Shown: one piece after another, positions 33,001-42,705 of the stretch | Layout: each line of letters begins with the position of its first letter | Numbering within the stretch: the first letter of the stretch is position 1 | Source: Xylocopa sonorina | Lineage: Eukaryota; Arthropoda; Insecta; Hymenoptera; Apidae | Assembly: GCF_050948175.1 (NCBI RefSeq) | Contig: NW_027490221.1 | Coordinates: 496,001-560,000 of the forward strand | Direction: 5' to 3' | DNA length: 64,000 nt | Program-made: the position numbers and the translations under genes | The notes under the pieces: generated by a model | Databases searched by the model: none | The model's input: only the letters and a program-made list of their open reading frames with translations | What the model was told of the DNA's origin: nothing

Positions 33001-36000
33001 TGCGACACTTCCATGCTAGGAAATAGCGTTTGCAGATATCTACGTATCGTAGCAGTAGAGCTCTAATGCATCTTAAAACGCGATATCGCATCTCATTTCT
33101 ATGTTTCCTGATAAGATATAATATTCATTGCGAAGTGTCATGCATACCTCGAATTCACTTCAAAAGAATGTAAATGCGACATTTCCATCCTAGGAAATAG
33201 CGTTTGCAGATGTCTATGTATCGTAGCAATAGAGTCCTAATGCTTCTTAAAACGAGATGTCGCATTTCATTTCTATGTCTCGTGATAAGATATAATATTC
33301 AGTGCGAAGTGTCAATTATACCTCGTATTCACTTCAAAAGAATGTAAATGCGACATTCTTGCTAGGAAATAGCGTTTCCAAATGTCTACGTACCGAAACA
33401 ATAGGGCTCTAATGTTTCCTAAAACGACAAGTAACATCTCGTTTCTATGTTTCATGATAAGATATAATATTCATTGCGAAGTGTCATGTATACCTCGTAT
33501 TCACTTCAAAAGAATGTAAATGCGACACTTCCTTGCGAGGAAATAGCGGTTCCAGATGTCAGCGAATCGAAAGAATAGTGTTCTAATGCTTATTAGAACG
33601 ACATGTCGCATATATTTCTATGTTTCATGATAAGATATAATATCCATTGCGAAGTGTCACTTATACCTCGTATTCACTTCAAATGATTGTAAATGCGACA
33701 CTTCCTTGCTAGGAAATAGCGTTTGCACATGTCTACGTATCGTAGCAATGGTGTTCTAATACCGCTTAAAACGCGATATCGCATCTCATTCCTATGTTTC
33801 GTGATACGATATAATATTCATTGCGATGTGTCATGTATACCTCGTATTCCTATCAATAGAATGTAAATGCGACTCTTCCTTGCTAGGATGTAGCGCTTGC
33901 AGATGTTTACGTATCGAAGCAATAGAGTTCTAGTGCTTCTGAAATCGCGATTTCGCATCTCATTTAAATGTTTCATGATAAAATATAATATTCATTGTGC
34001 AGTGTTATGTACTCCTCGTATTCACTTCAAAAGAAAGTGAATGCCACAATTCCTTGCTAGGAAATAGCGTTTGCAGATGCCTACGTATCGTAGCATTAGT
34101 GCTCTAATGCTTCTCAAAACGCGATATCGTTTCTCATTTCTATCTTTCATGATAAGATATAATATTTAATGTGCAGTGTTATGTACTCCTCGTATTCACA
34201 TCAAAAGAAAGTGAATGCCACAATTCCTTGCTAGGAAATAGCGGTTGCAGATGCCTACGTATCGTAGCAACAGTGCTCTAATACTTCTCAAAACGCGATA
34301 TCGCATCTCATTCCTATGTTTCATGATAAGATATAATATTAAATGTGCAGTGTTATGTACTCCTCGTATTCACTTCACAAGAAAGTGAATGCGACAATAC
34401 CTTGCTAGGAGATAGCGTTTGCAGATGTCTCCGTATCGAAGAAATAGTGTTCTAATGCTTCTTAAATCGCGATATCGCATCTCATTTCTATGTTTGGTGA
34501 TAAGATATAATATTCATTGCGAAGTGTCATGTTTACCTCGTATTCATTTCAAAAGAATTTAAACGCGACACTTCCTTGCTAGGAAATAGCGTTTGCAGAT
34601 ATCTACGTATCGAAGCAATAGTGTTCTAATGCTTCTTAAATCGTCATATCGCATCTCATTTCTATGTTTCATGATAAGATATAATATTCATTACGAAGTG
34701 TCATGTATACCTCGTATTCCTTTCAAAAGGATGTAAATGCGACACTTCTTTGCTAGGAAGTAGCGCTTGCAGATGTCTACGTATCGTAGCATTAGTGTTA
34801 TAATGCTTCTCAAAACGCGATATCGCTACTCATTTCTATGTTTCATGATAAGATATAGTATTCATTGTGCAGTGTTATGTAAACCTCGAATTCACTTCAA
34901 TAGAATGTAAATGCTACAATACCTTGCTAGGAAATAGCGTTTGCAGATGTCTACGTATCGAAGCAATAGAATTCTAATGCTTCTTAAATCGTCATATCGC
35001 ATCTCATTTCTATGTTTCATGATAAGATATAATATCCATTGCGAAGTGTCATGTATGCCCCGCATTCACTTCAAAAGAATGTAAGTGCGACACTTCCTTG
35101 CTAGGAAATAGCGTCTCCAAATGTCTACGTATCGTAGCAATATAGCTCTAATGCATCTTAAAACGCGATATCGCATCTCATTTCTATGTTTCGTGATAAG
35201 ATATAATATTCATTGCGAAGTGTCATGCATACCTCGAATTCACTTCAAAAGAATGTAAATGCGACGTTTCCATCGTAGGAAATAGCGTTTGCAGATGTCT
35301 ATGTATCGTAGCAGTAGAGTCCTAATGCTTCTTAAAACGAGATGTCGCATTTCATTTCTATGTCTCGTGATAAGATATAATATTCAGTGCGAAGTGTCAA
35401 GTATACCTCGTATTCACTACAAAAGAATGTAAATGCGACACTTCCTTGCGAGGAAATAGCGGTTCCAGATGTCAGCGTATCGAAACAATAGTGTTCTAGT
35501 GCTTAATTAGAACGACATGTCGCATATATTTCTATGTTTCATGATAAGATATAATAATCATTGCGAAGTGTCATGTATACCTCGTATTCACTTCAAAAGT
35601 ATGTAAATGCGACACTTCCTTGCGAGGAAATAGCGGTTCCAGATGTCAGCGTATCGAAACAATAGTGTTCTAATGCTTATTAGAATGACATGTCGCATAT
35701 ATTTCTATGTTTCATGATAAGATATAATATCCATTGCGAAGTGTCACTTATACCTCGTATTCACTTCAAATGATTGTAAATGCGACACTTCCTTGCTAAG
35801 AAATAGCGTTTGCAGTTGTCTACGTGTCGAAGCAATAGAGTTCTAATGCTTCTTAAAACGCGATATCGCATCTCGTTTCTATGTTTTATGATAACATATA
35901 ATATCCATTGCGAAGTGCCATGTGTAGCTCGTATTCACTTCAAAAAGTATGTAAATGCGACTGTTCCTTGCTAGGAAATAGCGTTTGCACATGTCTACGT

Positions 36001-36156
36001 ATCGAAGCAATTGAGTTCTATTGCTCCTTAAAACGCGATATCGCATCTCGTTTCTATGTTTTATGATGAGATATAATATCCATTGCGAAGTGTCATGTAT
36101 ACCCCGCATTCACTTCAAAAGAATGTAAATGCGACACTTCCTTGCTAGGAAATAGC
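30089..36156 (-). repeat. 174-bp satellite array S4, reverse orientation
   Basis: About 35 monomers in the same orientation as S2. A block at 34006-34220 carries the ACTCCTCG / AAAGTGAATGCCACAATTCC / GATGCCTACG variants of the amplified subfamily at 10140-11220, which supports S2 and S4 having once been one array. Another local subfamily has GCGGTTCCAGATGTCAGCG (near 33547, 35460 and 35633). The array ends in GGAAATAGC, fused straight to a truncated LTR. No gene is visible. Confidence 0.96.
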
Positions 36157-36158
36157 AA

Positions 36159-36209
36159 GTGTCATTCAGCCTCCTGGGATACGAATAATTTGTTCGCCAG
36201 TACGTGACA
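36159..36209 (+). repeat. Remnant of 5' LTR (last 51 bp)
   Basis: GTGTCATTCAGCCTCC...ACGTGACA matches the end of the 3' LTR (41253-41303) with about one change. Upstream of it is satellite, with no LTR sequence, so the first 1.5 kb of the 5' LTR is gone, promoter included. The ambiguous bases AA (36157-36158) sit at the junction. Confidence 0.92.
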
Positions 36210-36216
36210 AAGTTTC

Positions 36217-36233
36217 TGGTGACGGCGGTGGGA
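36217..36233 (+). other. Primer-binding site, family II element
   Basis: TGGTGACGGCGGTGGGA, 7 bp after the LTR remnant. It has one difference from the family I primer site, so both families used the same or a very similar tRNA. Confidence 0.75.
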
Positions 36234-36284
36234 TATTCGCGTATAACTTATCGGAAATTCTGCTGAATAAGTGTACGAACAGCC

Positions 36285-37586
36285 ATGGCAACGCGCACGC
36301 CGACAAAGCGAACGCGGCTTCAGGTACAGAAGGACGCCGCCGCAACCGAATCCGATACTCACCGAACGTTAGATTTTTACGATGCTCTCGCAAACGACGG
36401 CGCCGGACCTTCAGACGATAATACGGATAAAGAACAGGCGATCGCTACGTTAAATCGCCAAATAGATTTCATGCGTCGGGAATTGGAATCCTTACGCGCG
36501 GCACAATCCGCAAACGCCGACACTATCTCTTTCGGAACTCCGCACCTGCAACCGACACGTAGCTCAGAGTCTGATTCACCAAACTCCCAAACAGATAGGC
36601 TTATTTTTCGCGAAGCAATAGATAGCATCCCTATATTTGATGGCAAAAACTTGCCAATATTACAGTTCGTGCGGGCCTGTAAACGGGCGAGGGAGTTGAT
36701 TTCGCCCGAAGGAGAACCCTCGTTCACCAAACTCATTGTCAATCGTTTACGCGGCCGTGCATATCTGGCCGTAGAGGACGAGCAATGCTCTTCGGTCGGA
36801 CAACTGACCGATATTCTACGAGCCGCATTCGAAAATACAAAGTCAACCGACCATTACAGGGGCGAACTAACTAATACTTTCATGCGCCCAGGAGAACATA
36901 TCCTCGATTTCATAGGTAGAATTAAAGACCTACGTAACGCAGCAATCGACTGCGAACGATTCGATTCCGCCGAATTAGTAAATTCACGTTCCGGAATAGA
37001 CGCGCTTACGCTTAGGTGTTTTTGCGACAGGCTTATCCCGGAAATTCGACATTCCATGAACACGCGATTGTACGAAACATACGCGGACGCGTTCGCTCAC
37101 GCTAAGGAGTTGTACAGGCGACACGAATTAGACAAAGAGAGACTCTTCTCGTCGCGTCCCCGTACGGAAAATTTTCACTTCGAGCGCCGGCAAGAAACGG
37201 TTTGCGCTCGTTGTAATAGTCGCGGTCATGTCACTCGCGACTGCAAGTACGCAAGTCATAGACCGTCAGTCACGTACCCACGGGAAGAAACCCCGAGGTA
37301 TCCTCGACAGGAACGACCGCTTGTAACGGGACCTCCGCGATGTCAGTACGCACCGCCCGATCGACGGGATATCGTTTGTAGGTACTGCCGAAACCTGGGA
37401 CATAGCATAGACGAATGTCGAAAGCGACAATTTAATAATGTCGGAAATAACGTTTCGCGCCCGAATCCGGGAAACGCGAACGGCCTCCCGACCCGCCGCG
37501 AGACGGTACGCGAGGCCGGCTACGATCGCCGAGTTCTCGCCTTAACGTACGACGAGTCAACATCGATAATAGAAGAGCAGCAGTAA
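36285..37586 (+). CDS. gag: Gag polyprotein (433 aa), family II
   Basis: Structural particle protein, homologous to the family I Gag over its whole length and almost equal in size. It begins MATRTPTKRTRLQ at ATG in CAGCCATGG. The capsid-like part includes LPILQFVRACKRARELI and RGRAYLAVEDEQ, then YRGELTNTFMRPGEHILDFIGR. Two CCHC knuckles are at C307, C310, H315, C320 and C365, C368, H373, C378. The Arg-rich C-terminus is followed by pol in the -1 frame. The frame is undamaged even though pol is deleted and the 5' promoter is missing. Such a Gag could only be made from an outside promoter. Confidence 0.93.
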   Translation: MATRTPTKRTRLQVQKDAAATESDTHRTLDFYDALANDGAGPSDDNTDKEQAIATLNRQIDFMRRELESLRAAQSANADTISFGTPHLQPTRSSESDSPNSQTDRLIFREAIDSIPIFDGKNLPILQFVRACKRARELISPEGEPSFTKLIVNRLRGRAYLAVEDEQCSSVGQLTDILRAAFENTKSTDHYRGELTNTFMRPGEHILDFIGRIKDLRNAAIDCERFDSAELVNSRSGIDALTLRCFCDRLIPEIRHSMNTRLYETYADAFAHAKELYRRHELDKERLFSSRPRTENFHFERRQETVCARCNSRGHVTRDCKYASHRPSVTYPREETPRYPRQERPLVTGPPRCQYAPPDRRDIVCRYCRNLGHSIDECRKRQFNNVGNNVSRPNPGNANGLPTRRETVREAGYDRRVLALTYDESTSIIEEQQ

Positions 37587-37654
37587 ACATAACGGGTAAA
37601 ACTAGCGTCCCCACGGTTGTCATAAATTCTAACGCGTTAATTGAACCCGTAGTA

Positions 37655-38662
37655 ATGATGATCGACACCGGAGCCGAGATCAACGTGATCAAGGAAAACG
37701 CGCTAAAACCTAAAACTCTAATTAACACTGCAGAACGCCTAACTATTACCGGAGTAACTCAGGGTACCGTAGCCACCTTAGGGACGGTTACGTTACCGAT
37801 ATTTTCTCGTGATGTTCCGTTTAATGTCGTCAGTTCCGACTTCCCAATTAAAACCGCCGGGATCCTGGGATCCGGGTTTTGTGCAGACGCGGATATATCT
37901 TTTAGAAATAAATATATCCTGTGGCACGGGAATAGGATCCTATTTGCACGTCACGAAGACGTTTTAAATAAAATAATACTTCCTCCGCGGACTAACTCGG
38001 GCATACGCGTCGGAATAATTAATTCAGGCGTAGGCGAAGGAATAATCCCCCGAACACAGATCGCGAAGGGAGTATATTTCGGTGATGCTATCGTTAAAGT
38101 GCGAAACGGCCATGCGATAGCACGCATAATTAATGCGACCGATACCGAGATCGAGATCGCGGTGCCCAGAATTCATCTGGACCCGCTTCCCGTTCTCGAA
38201 TCGCTGAAACGAGAACCAGCGTTATATTCGTTATTTACGAATACTTCTAAATCCACTGTTTCTAATACAAAAATCAATACTACATCCACTGTTTCTAATA
38301 CAAAAATGAATACTAAATCCACTGTTTCAAGCATGCCTACTAATTCTACTAATACTAAATCCACTGTTTCCAGCATGCCTACTAATCCAATAAATACTAA
38401 ATCCACTGTCTCAAGCATGCGTACTAACTCGACTAATTCCAAATCCACTGTATCCACTCTAAAACGAGTATTCCCAAATCCCACTGTATCTTATGCTAAC
38501 ATTGTTTCAAAATCCACTTCAAATTCTACGAATTCCAACGAAAATCTCTTACCATCGTCACGCGATATTCAACACAAAGTTTCCAATCATGATAAATCTT
38601 CCAATAACAACCTCAAAATCCACAAAAATTTTTTCAAGTGCCATCGAAGGTACGCAACGTAA
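37655..38662 (+). CDS. Protease and linker region of pol, family II (frame lost at 3' end)
   Basis: The aspartic protease DTGA is at residues 4-7 (MMIDTGAEIN), followed by the beta-rich protease fold sequence seen in family I (GILGSGFCADADISF). The same frame is open upstream into the gag end, so the first ATG is not the natural start. From about residue 190 there is a repetitive Ser/Thr/Asn-rich linker. The frame ends at 38660. Homology moves to the frame of the next ORF near the A5/T6 run at about 38623-38634, a likely homopolymer indel. Confidence 0.88.
   Translation: MMIDTGAEINVIKENALKPKTLINTAERLTITGVTQGTVATLGTVTLPIFSRDVPFNVVSSDFPIKTAGILGSGFCADADISFRNKYILWHGNRILFARHEDVLNKIILPPRTNSGIRVGIINSGVGEGIIPRTQIAKGVYFGDAIVKVRNGHAIARIINATDTEIEIAVPRIHLDPLPVLESLKREPALYSLFTNTSKSTVSNTKINTTSTVSNTKMNTKSTVSSMPTNSTNTKSTVSSMPTNPINTKSTVSSMRTNSTNSKSTVSTLKRVFPNPTVSYANIVSKSTSNSTNSNENLLPSSRDIQHKVSNHDKSSNNNLKIHKNFFKCHRRYAT
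38245..38460 (+). repeat. Tandem repeat in the protease-RT linker
   Basis: Imperfect copies of a unit built on AAATCCACTGTTTC, spaced 30-54 bp, encode repeats of KSTVS with MPTN and NT spacers. The family I linker has no such array. The spacing is a multiple of three, so the frame is kept. Confidence 0.75.
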
Positions 38663-40220
38663 CTTAAACATCCGCGCGAAAGATACACAAAATAAACCTC
38701 TTCTCAAAAGCGATAGCGAACGACACTCGAAACGCGACACTCCGCGCGCCACTCAAAATGTAACGCGACCTCAAAGCCGATTCGACGAAATAGTCGCGTC
38801 ACTCCGTCTAGATCATCTAAACAGCGAAGAAAGAAATAATATATACAAACTGATTTCTAACAATCAAGATTTATTCCATCTCCCAGGCGATAAATTAGGA
38901 TTTACCAATGTAACCGAGCACCGCATTCCAACGATAAACGATCAGCCAATAAACGTGAAACAATACCGCTTCCCGCCGATACACAAGGAAGAAATACAAC
39001 GTCAAATAGATCAATTATTAGAAAACGAATCGTACGCCGCGTATTTAGATGAACTCAACGATAGAATACGTACTTCACAAGAAATAGCGAAAACAAACTT
39101 AGACTGTGCAAAAACACGCCCTAAATTCTATTACGATAAGAAACTTAATGTAAAGGATTTCCAAATCGGACAATGGGTTTATTTGCTCCGCGAACCACTT
39201 AGACATAAATTCGATTCTCAATACACAGGCCCATATAAGATCTTGGAGATTCTACCTAACAATAATGTAAAAATGAATGTTAAGGGGAGGCACAAGATTG
39301 TGCATTCAAATAAATTAAAAAATTGTAAGCGCCTACAAACGATGAATGCACGTATGAGAGTTCGATCGAATGTAGGAGACAGTGAAAAGTGTAAGTCGAA
39401 ATCAAAAACTGAAAATCTTAATGAACATAGAGTAAAAGAATCGGTGACAGTGACAAACGAACAAAGTGCACCACAGAAGAAAAGTGCAACCAAACAGAGT
39501 GCAGCCGTAGCAGCACAACATACGCAGAGACCACAGCATCCACGAGACGAGAGCCCACAGCATCCACGAGATGATAGACCACAGCATCCACGAGATGAGA
39601 GCAGCATACACCCCCAGGAGGACCAATCTCCTCCACAGCACACGAAACGAGTAGCATCCCACATCGAGGCCACATCAGTCCAGAGATTTCGCCATAGGCG
39701 AAATTGTTTTTCTAAGGGGGAAGGTGTGACGTCAGGCGTGCCGCCTGCCACCCTCTCAACGCACCACAGCAACCACCCTCACGCGCCTGCACCACAGGCA
39801 ACACCCAGGCGCAACTCGCCGTCTCACTCAGGCCAAGGGCTACGACCATCGACTCGCTCGCACCCGCAGAGGTGCTCGCCGTCTCTCTCACTCCAAGGGA
39901 CCTACCCTCCGTCTCACTCGCACCCGCAGAGGTGTCCGCCACCTCTCTCGCTCCAAGGGCAACACACTCTGTCCCACTCGCACCGAGGACCTCGTGCGCC
40001 ATCTCGCTCGCACCAAGGACCATGTGCGCTGTCTCGCTCCCACTCAAGGAGTCATCCACCGTCTCACTCTTACCTGCAGGGAAACTCGCCCTCTCGCTCA
40101 CTCCAGGGACGTACCAGGAGAATCAACCTCTACGAGATCCGACGGCGGGAACCCTCACCGTACAAAGGACTCTACGATTTCACCATCCCAGATCCGCCAT
40201 GCCCAAAATACTATTTCTAA
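38493..40220 (+). CDS. Deletion-fused pol: RT N-terminus joined to integrase C-terminus, running into the LTR (575 aa)
   Basis: From about residue 95 the protein matches the region before and at the start of reverse transcriptase (SLRLDHLNSEE, INVKQYRFPPIHKEEI near 153). At about residues 177-180 (LLENE/SYAAY) it jumps to the integrase C-terminal part (RTSQEIAKTNLD, GQWVYLLREP, then a GPY module near 246 and GRHKIVHSNK). All catalytic residues of reverse transcriptase, RNase H and integrase are missing. The deletion keeps the frame. A Lys/Ser-rich stretch and HPRD repeats follow. The frame then passes the polypurine tract (GEGVTSGVPPA) and codes about 165 residues of Ser/His/Arg/Pro repeats from U3, ending PKYYF. 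The first ATG is in the out-of-frame overlap, so the true start is unclear. Confidence 0.85.
   Translation: MLTLFQNPLQILRIPTKISYHRHAIFNTKFPIMINLPITTSKSTKIFSSAIEGTQRNLNIRAKDTQNKPLLKSDSERHSKRDTPRATQNVTRPQSRFDEIVASLRLDHLNSEERNNIYKLISNNQDLFHLPGDKLGFTNVTEHRIPTINDQPINVKQYRFPPIHKEEIQRQIDQLLENESYAAYLDELNDRIRTSQEIAKTNLDCAKTRPKFYYDKKLNVKDFQIGQWVYLLREPLRHKFDSQYTGPYKILEILPNNNVKMNVKGRHKIVHSNKLKNCKRLQTMNARMRVRSNVGDSEKCKSKSKTENLNEHRVKESVTVTNEQSAPQKKSATKQSAAVAAQHTQRPQHPRDESPQHPRDDRPQHPRDESSIHPQEDQSPPQHTKRVASHIEATSVQRFRHRRNCFSKGEGVTSGVPPATLSTHHSNHPHAPAPQATPRRNSPSHSGQGLRPSTRSHPQRCSPSLSLQGTYPPSHSHPQRCPPPLSLQGQHTLSHSHRGPRAPSRSHQGPCALSRSHSRSHPPSHSYLQGNSPSRSLQGRTRRINLYEIRRREPSPYKGLYDFTIPDPPCPKYYF
39530..39610 (+). 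repeat. 27-bp tandem repeat encoding HPRDE(S/R)PQ
   Basis: Three to four copies of CCACAGCATCCACGAGA-type units near the end of the fused pol frame, period 27 bp, giving repeated QHPRD. The array keeps the reading frame. Confidence 0.75.
39714..39724 (+). other. Polypurine tract, family II element
   Basis: AAGGGGGAAGG directly precedes the 3' LTR start TGTGACGTC. Confidence 0.85.
39830..40110 (+). repeat. Minisatellite in U3 of family II LTR
   Basis: About 24/48-bp degenerate units contain TCTCACTCGCACC, CTCGCTCCAAGG and CCGTCTCACTC, encoding repeats of (P/S)SHSHP or SRSHQGP type. It is the longer counterpart of the arrays in the solo LTRs. It stays in frame with pol. Confidence 0.75.
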
Positions 40221-40236
40221 GATTGTTAATTAACAT

Positions 40237-40246
40237 TATATATATA
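40237..40246 (+). promoter_or_regulatory. TATA-like sequence, family II LTR
   Basis: TATATATATA lies 16 bp after the stop of the U3 open frame and about 510 bp into the LTR, so the coding tail ends where the core promoter would begin. Inferred from motif and place only. Confidence 0.3.
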
Positions 40247-40889
40247 CTCCTACATTCTAAGCTCTGTATTCCTAGCTCATAGAATTTACACGACACTACT
40301 TTATAACGACACAAACAACACACATTTTACATATAAGGCGTAATTTCTAATTTCATACTTGTACCTCTATATTCATAAGTTGCGCTAATTAAGTAAGCCG
40401 CGACGCATGAGATCGCGACCGCCTCAGCGGCACGCGCCGCTAGCCCCACCACGCAACGCCGAGACCCCACTCCGGCGTCCACATACTCCCACCTACGTTC
40501 GCACGCGACCGAAGCGCTCCGAGAGTCGAGGAGGTCGCAGACGCATCTTGGGAGACACAGTCAATTACAGACAGTCATGACGGACAGTCAGACACAGTCA
40601 GTCAGTACCGTCAGTACGGTACAGTTCTACCTCGCCTTCGGGCACTTCTAATTCCAAGTCTCTTCCAAGTCGCGCCTTAGGGCCGTCGCGCAGCCTCGAT
40701 AAGGTTCCTAGTTCTAAAGTCTTTGTTCTAATTCCTAATTCATAGTTAACCTAGTCTTAATACTTAGAAATAATTGTTCTTGTACTCTTTGATTTAGAAT
40801 ATACTTTATTATTTTTCTACCACATCAAGTTCTAGTTCATTCCAACTCCATTTCTAAATTCAATGTTACTTTAATACAAATTCTTCCAA

Positions 40890-40990
40890 GTTCGTAACAA
40901 CTTGAGTGTTTACAAACGAACTCTTCGCGCCGGGAGGAAGAATTTAATCCATTATCTCGTGCGGAATACGTTGCTAAAACGCCAGAATTC
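40890..40990 (+). pseudogene. Decayed LTR basic ORF, family II element
   Basis: One frame reads TLRAGRKN then LVRN around 40920-40955, the same block as RRAGRKNF/LVREY in the other LTRs. No ATG precedes it after the upstream stop, and a stop follows GW. It is a degenerate or differently initiated copy. Confidence 0.35.
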
Positions 40991-41129
40991 TTCGTTCATC
41001 GACGGATGGTGACATTCATCGCAGCTTCCACTGTCACAACGCCGATTCCAGCCAGCCGTACGCCGACTCCTCCCCCGAGAACGACCTTCGACGATCGCCA
41101 CATCTGAAAGCAGAAGAGGGAAATCAGCG

Positions 41130-41139
41130 AAAGGTAAGT
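41130..41139 (+). promoter_or_regulatory. Splice-donor-like site, family II LTR
   Basis: AAAG/GTAAGT is a full consensus donor, with the junction after 41133, 170 bp before the LTR end. Confidence 0.4.
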
Positions 41140-42009
41140 AAAATCTCTCCTTACACGCGTTCGCGATTGTTTACGGTGCCCGCGTCTTGCCAAAATCGAC
41201 GGACCCGGTCATACGCGTTTTATACGGGACCGAATTCGCGACTAAAAGGCTTGTGTCATTCAGCCTCCTGGGATACGAATAATTTGTTCGCCAGGACGTG
41301 ACAATATCTTATCATGAAACATAGAAATTAGGAGCGATATCGCGATTTAAGAAGCATTAGAATTCTATTGCCACGATACGTAGACATCTGCAAACGACAT
41401 CTCCTAGCAAGGAAGCGTCGCATTTACATTCTTTTGAAGTGATTACGAGGTATACATGACACTTCGCAATGTATACTATATCTTATCGTAAAACATAGAA
41501 ATGAGATGCGATATCGCGCTTTAAGATGCATTAGAGCTCTATTGCTACGATACGGAAGACATATGCAAACGCTATCTCCTAGCAAGGAAGTGTCGCATTT
41601 ACATGCGTTTGAAGTATAGACGAGATACACATAACACTGCACAATGAACATTATATCTTATCATGAAACATAGAAATGAGATGCGATATGGCGATTTAAG
41701 AAGCATTAGAATTCTATTGCTTCGATACGTAGAATCTGCAAACGCTATTTCCTAGCAAGGAAGTGTCGCATGTACATTCAATTGAAGTGTATACGAGATA
41801 TACATGGCTCTTCGCAATGAATATTAGATATTATCATGAAACATAGAAATGAGAAACGATACCGCGTTTTGAGAAGCATTAGAACTCTATTGCTTCGATA
41901 CGTAGACATCTGCAAACGCTATTTCCTAGCAAGGAAGTGTCGCATTTACATTCTTTTGAGGTGAATACGAGGTATACATAACACTGCACAATGGATATTA
42001 TATCTTATG

Positions 42010-42705
42010 ATGAAACATAGAAATGAGATGCGATATCGCGATTTAAGAAGCATTAGAATTCTATTGCTTCGATACGTAGAATCTGCAAACGCTATTTCCT
42101 AGCAAGGAAGTGTCGCATGTACATTCAATTGAAGTGTATGCGAGATATACATGGCTCTTCGCAATGAATATTAGATATTATCATGAAACATAGAAATGAG
42201 AAACGATACCGCGTTTTGAGAAGCATTAGAACTCTATTGCTTCGATACGTAGACATCTGCAAACGCTTTTTCCTAGCAAGGAAGTGTCGCATTTACATTC
42301 TTTTGAAAGGAATACGAGGTATACATGACACTTCGCAAAGAATATTACATTTTATCATGAAATATAGAAATGAGATGCGATATGGCGATTTGAGAAGCAT
42401 TAGAACTCCATTGCTTCGATAAGTAGACATCTGCAAACGCTATTTCCTAGCAAGGAGGTGTCGCATTTACATTCATTTGAAGTGTATGCGAGGTATACAT
42501 GACACTAAGCAATGAATATTATATACTATCATGAAACATAGAAATAAGAAACGATGTCGCGTTTTGAGAAGCATTAGAGCACTAATGCTACGATACGTAG
42601 ACATCTACAAACGCAATTTCCTAGCAAGGAAGTGTCGCATTTACCTTCTTTTGAAGTGAATACGAGGTATACATAACACTGCACAATGGATATTATATCT
42701 TATCA
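42010..42705 (+). repeat. Four-monomer block duplicated 3454 bp away
   Basis: This segment, with CGTAGAATCTGC (2 bp lost from GTAGACATCTGC), CATGTACATTCAATTG, ACATGGCTCTTCGC and CGCAAAGAATATTACATTTTATC, recurs at about 45465-46160 with only a few changes. The offset of 3454 bp is about 20 monomers. Single monomers of this set also occur at 41690 and 42960. Confidence 0.85.

Larger units (their letters stand above)
36159..41303 (+). mobile_element. Internally deleted Ty3/gypsy element, family II
   Basis: 5.1 kb: a 51-bp remnant of the 5' LTR, primer site, intact gag, protease, the start of reverse transcriptase joined to the integrase C-terminus, polypurine tract and a complete 3' LTR. Compared with the family I element, about 2.4 kb is missing from reverse transcriptase to the integrase core. 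It cannot replicate by itself. The satellite is reverse on the left and forward on the right, so no target-site duplication is readable. Its 3' LTR is related to the solo LTRs at 5376 and 53947 in the 5' (U3) part but diverged towards the 3' end, so it is another subfamily. Confidence 0.93.
39725..41303 (+). repeat. 3' LTR of family II element (1579 bp)
   Basis: Starts TGTGACGTCAGGCGTGCCGCC and ends GGACGTGACA. The first 500 bp is the U3 open frame with a minisatellite. TATATATATA at about 40237-40246 is the likely core promoter. The RAGRKN...LVRN basic block (about 40920-40975) and a donor-like AAAG/GTAAGT (junction after 41133) lie downstream. The satellite on its right begins ATATCTTATCATG. 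Confidence 0.93.

Noticed and set aside
39218..40101. Minus-strand open frames with repeated GASET or SWMLW patterns in the family II element
   Set aside because: They are reverse readings of the HPRD repeat and the U3 minisatellite. The plus frame is in register with pol and has the conserved ends.
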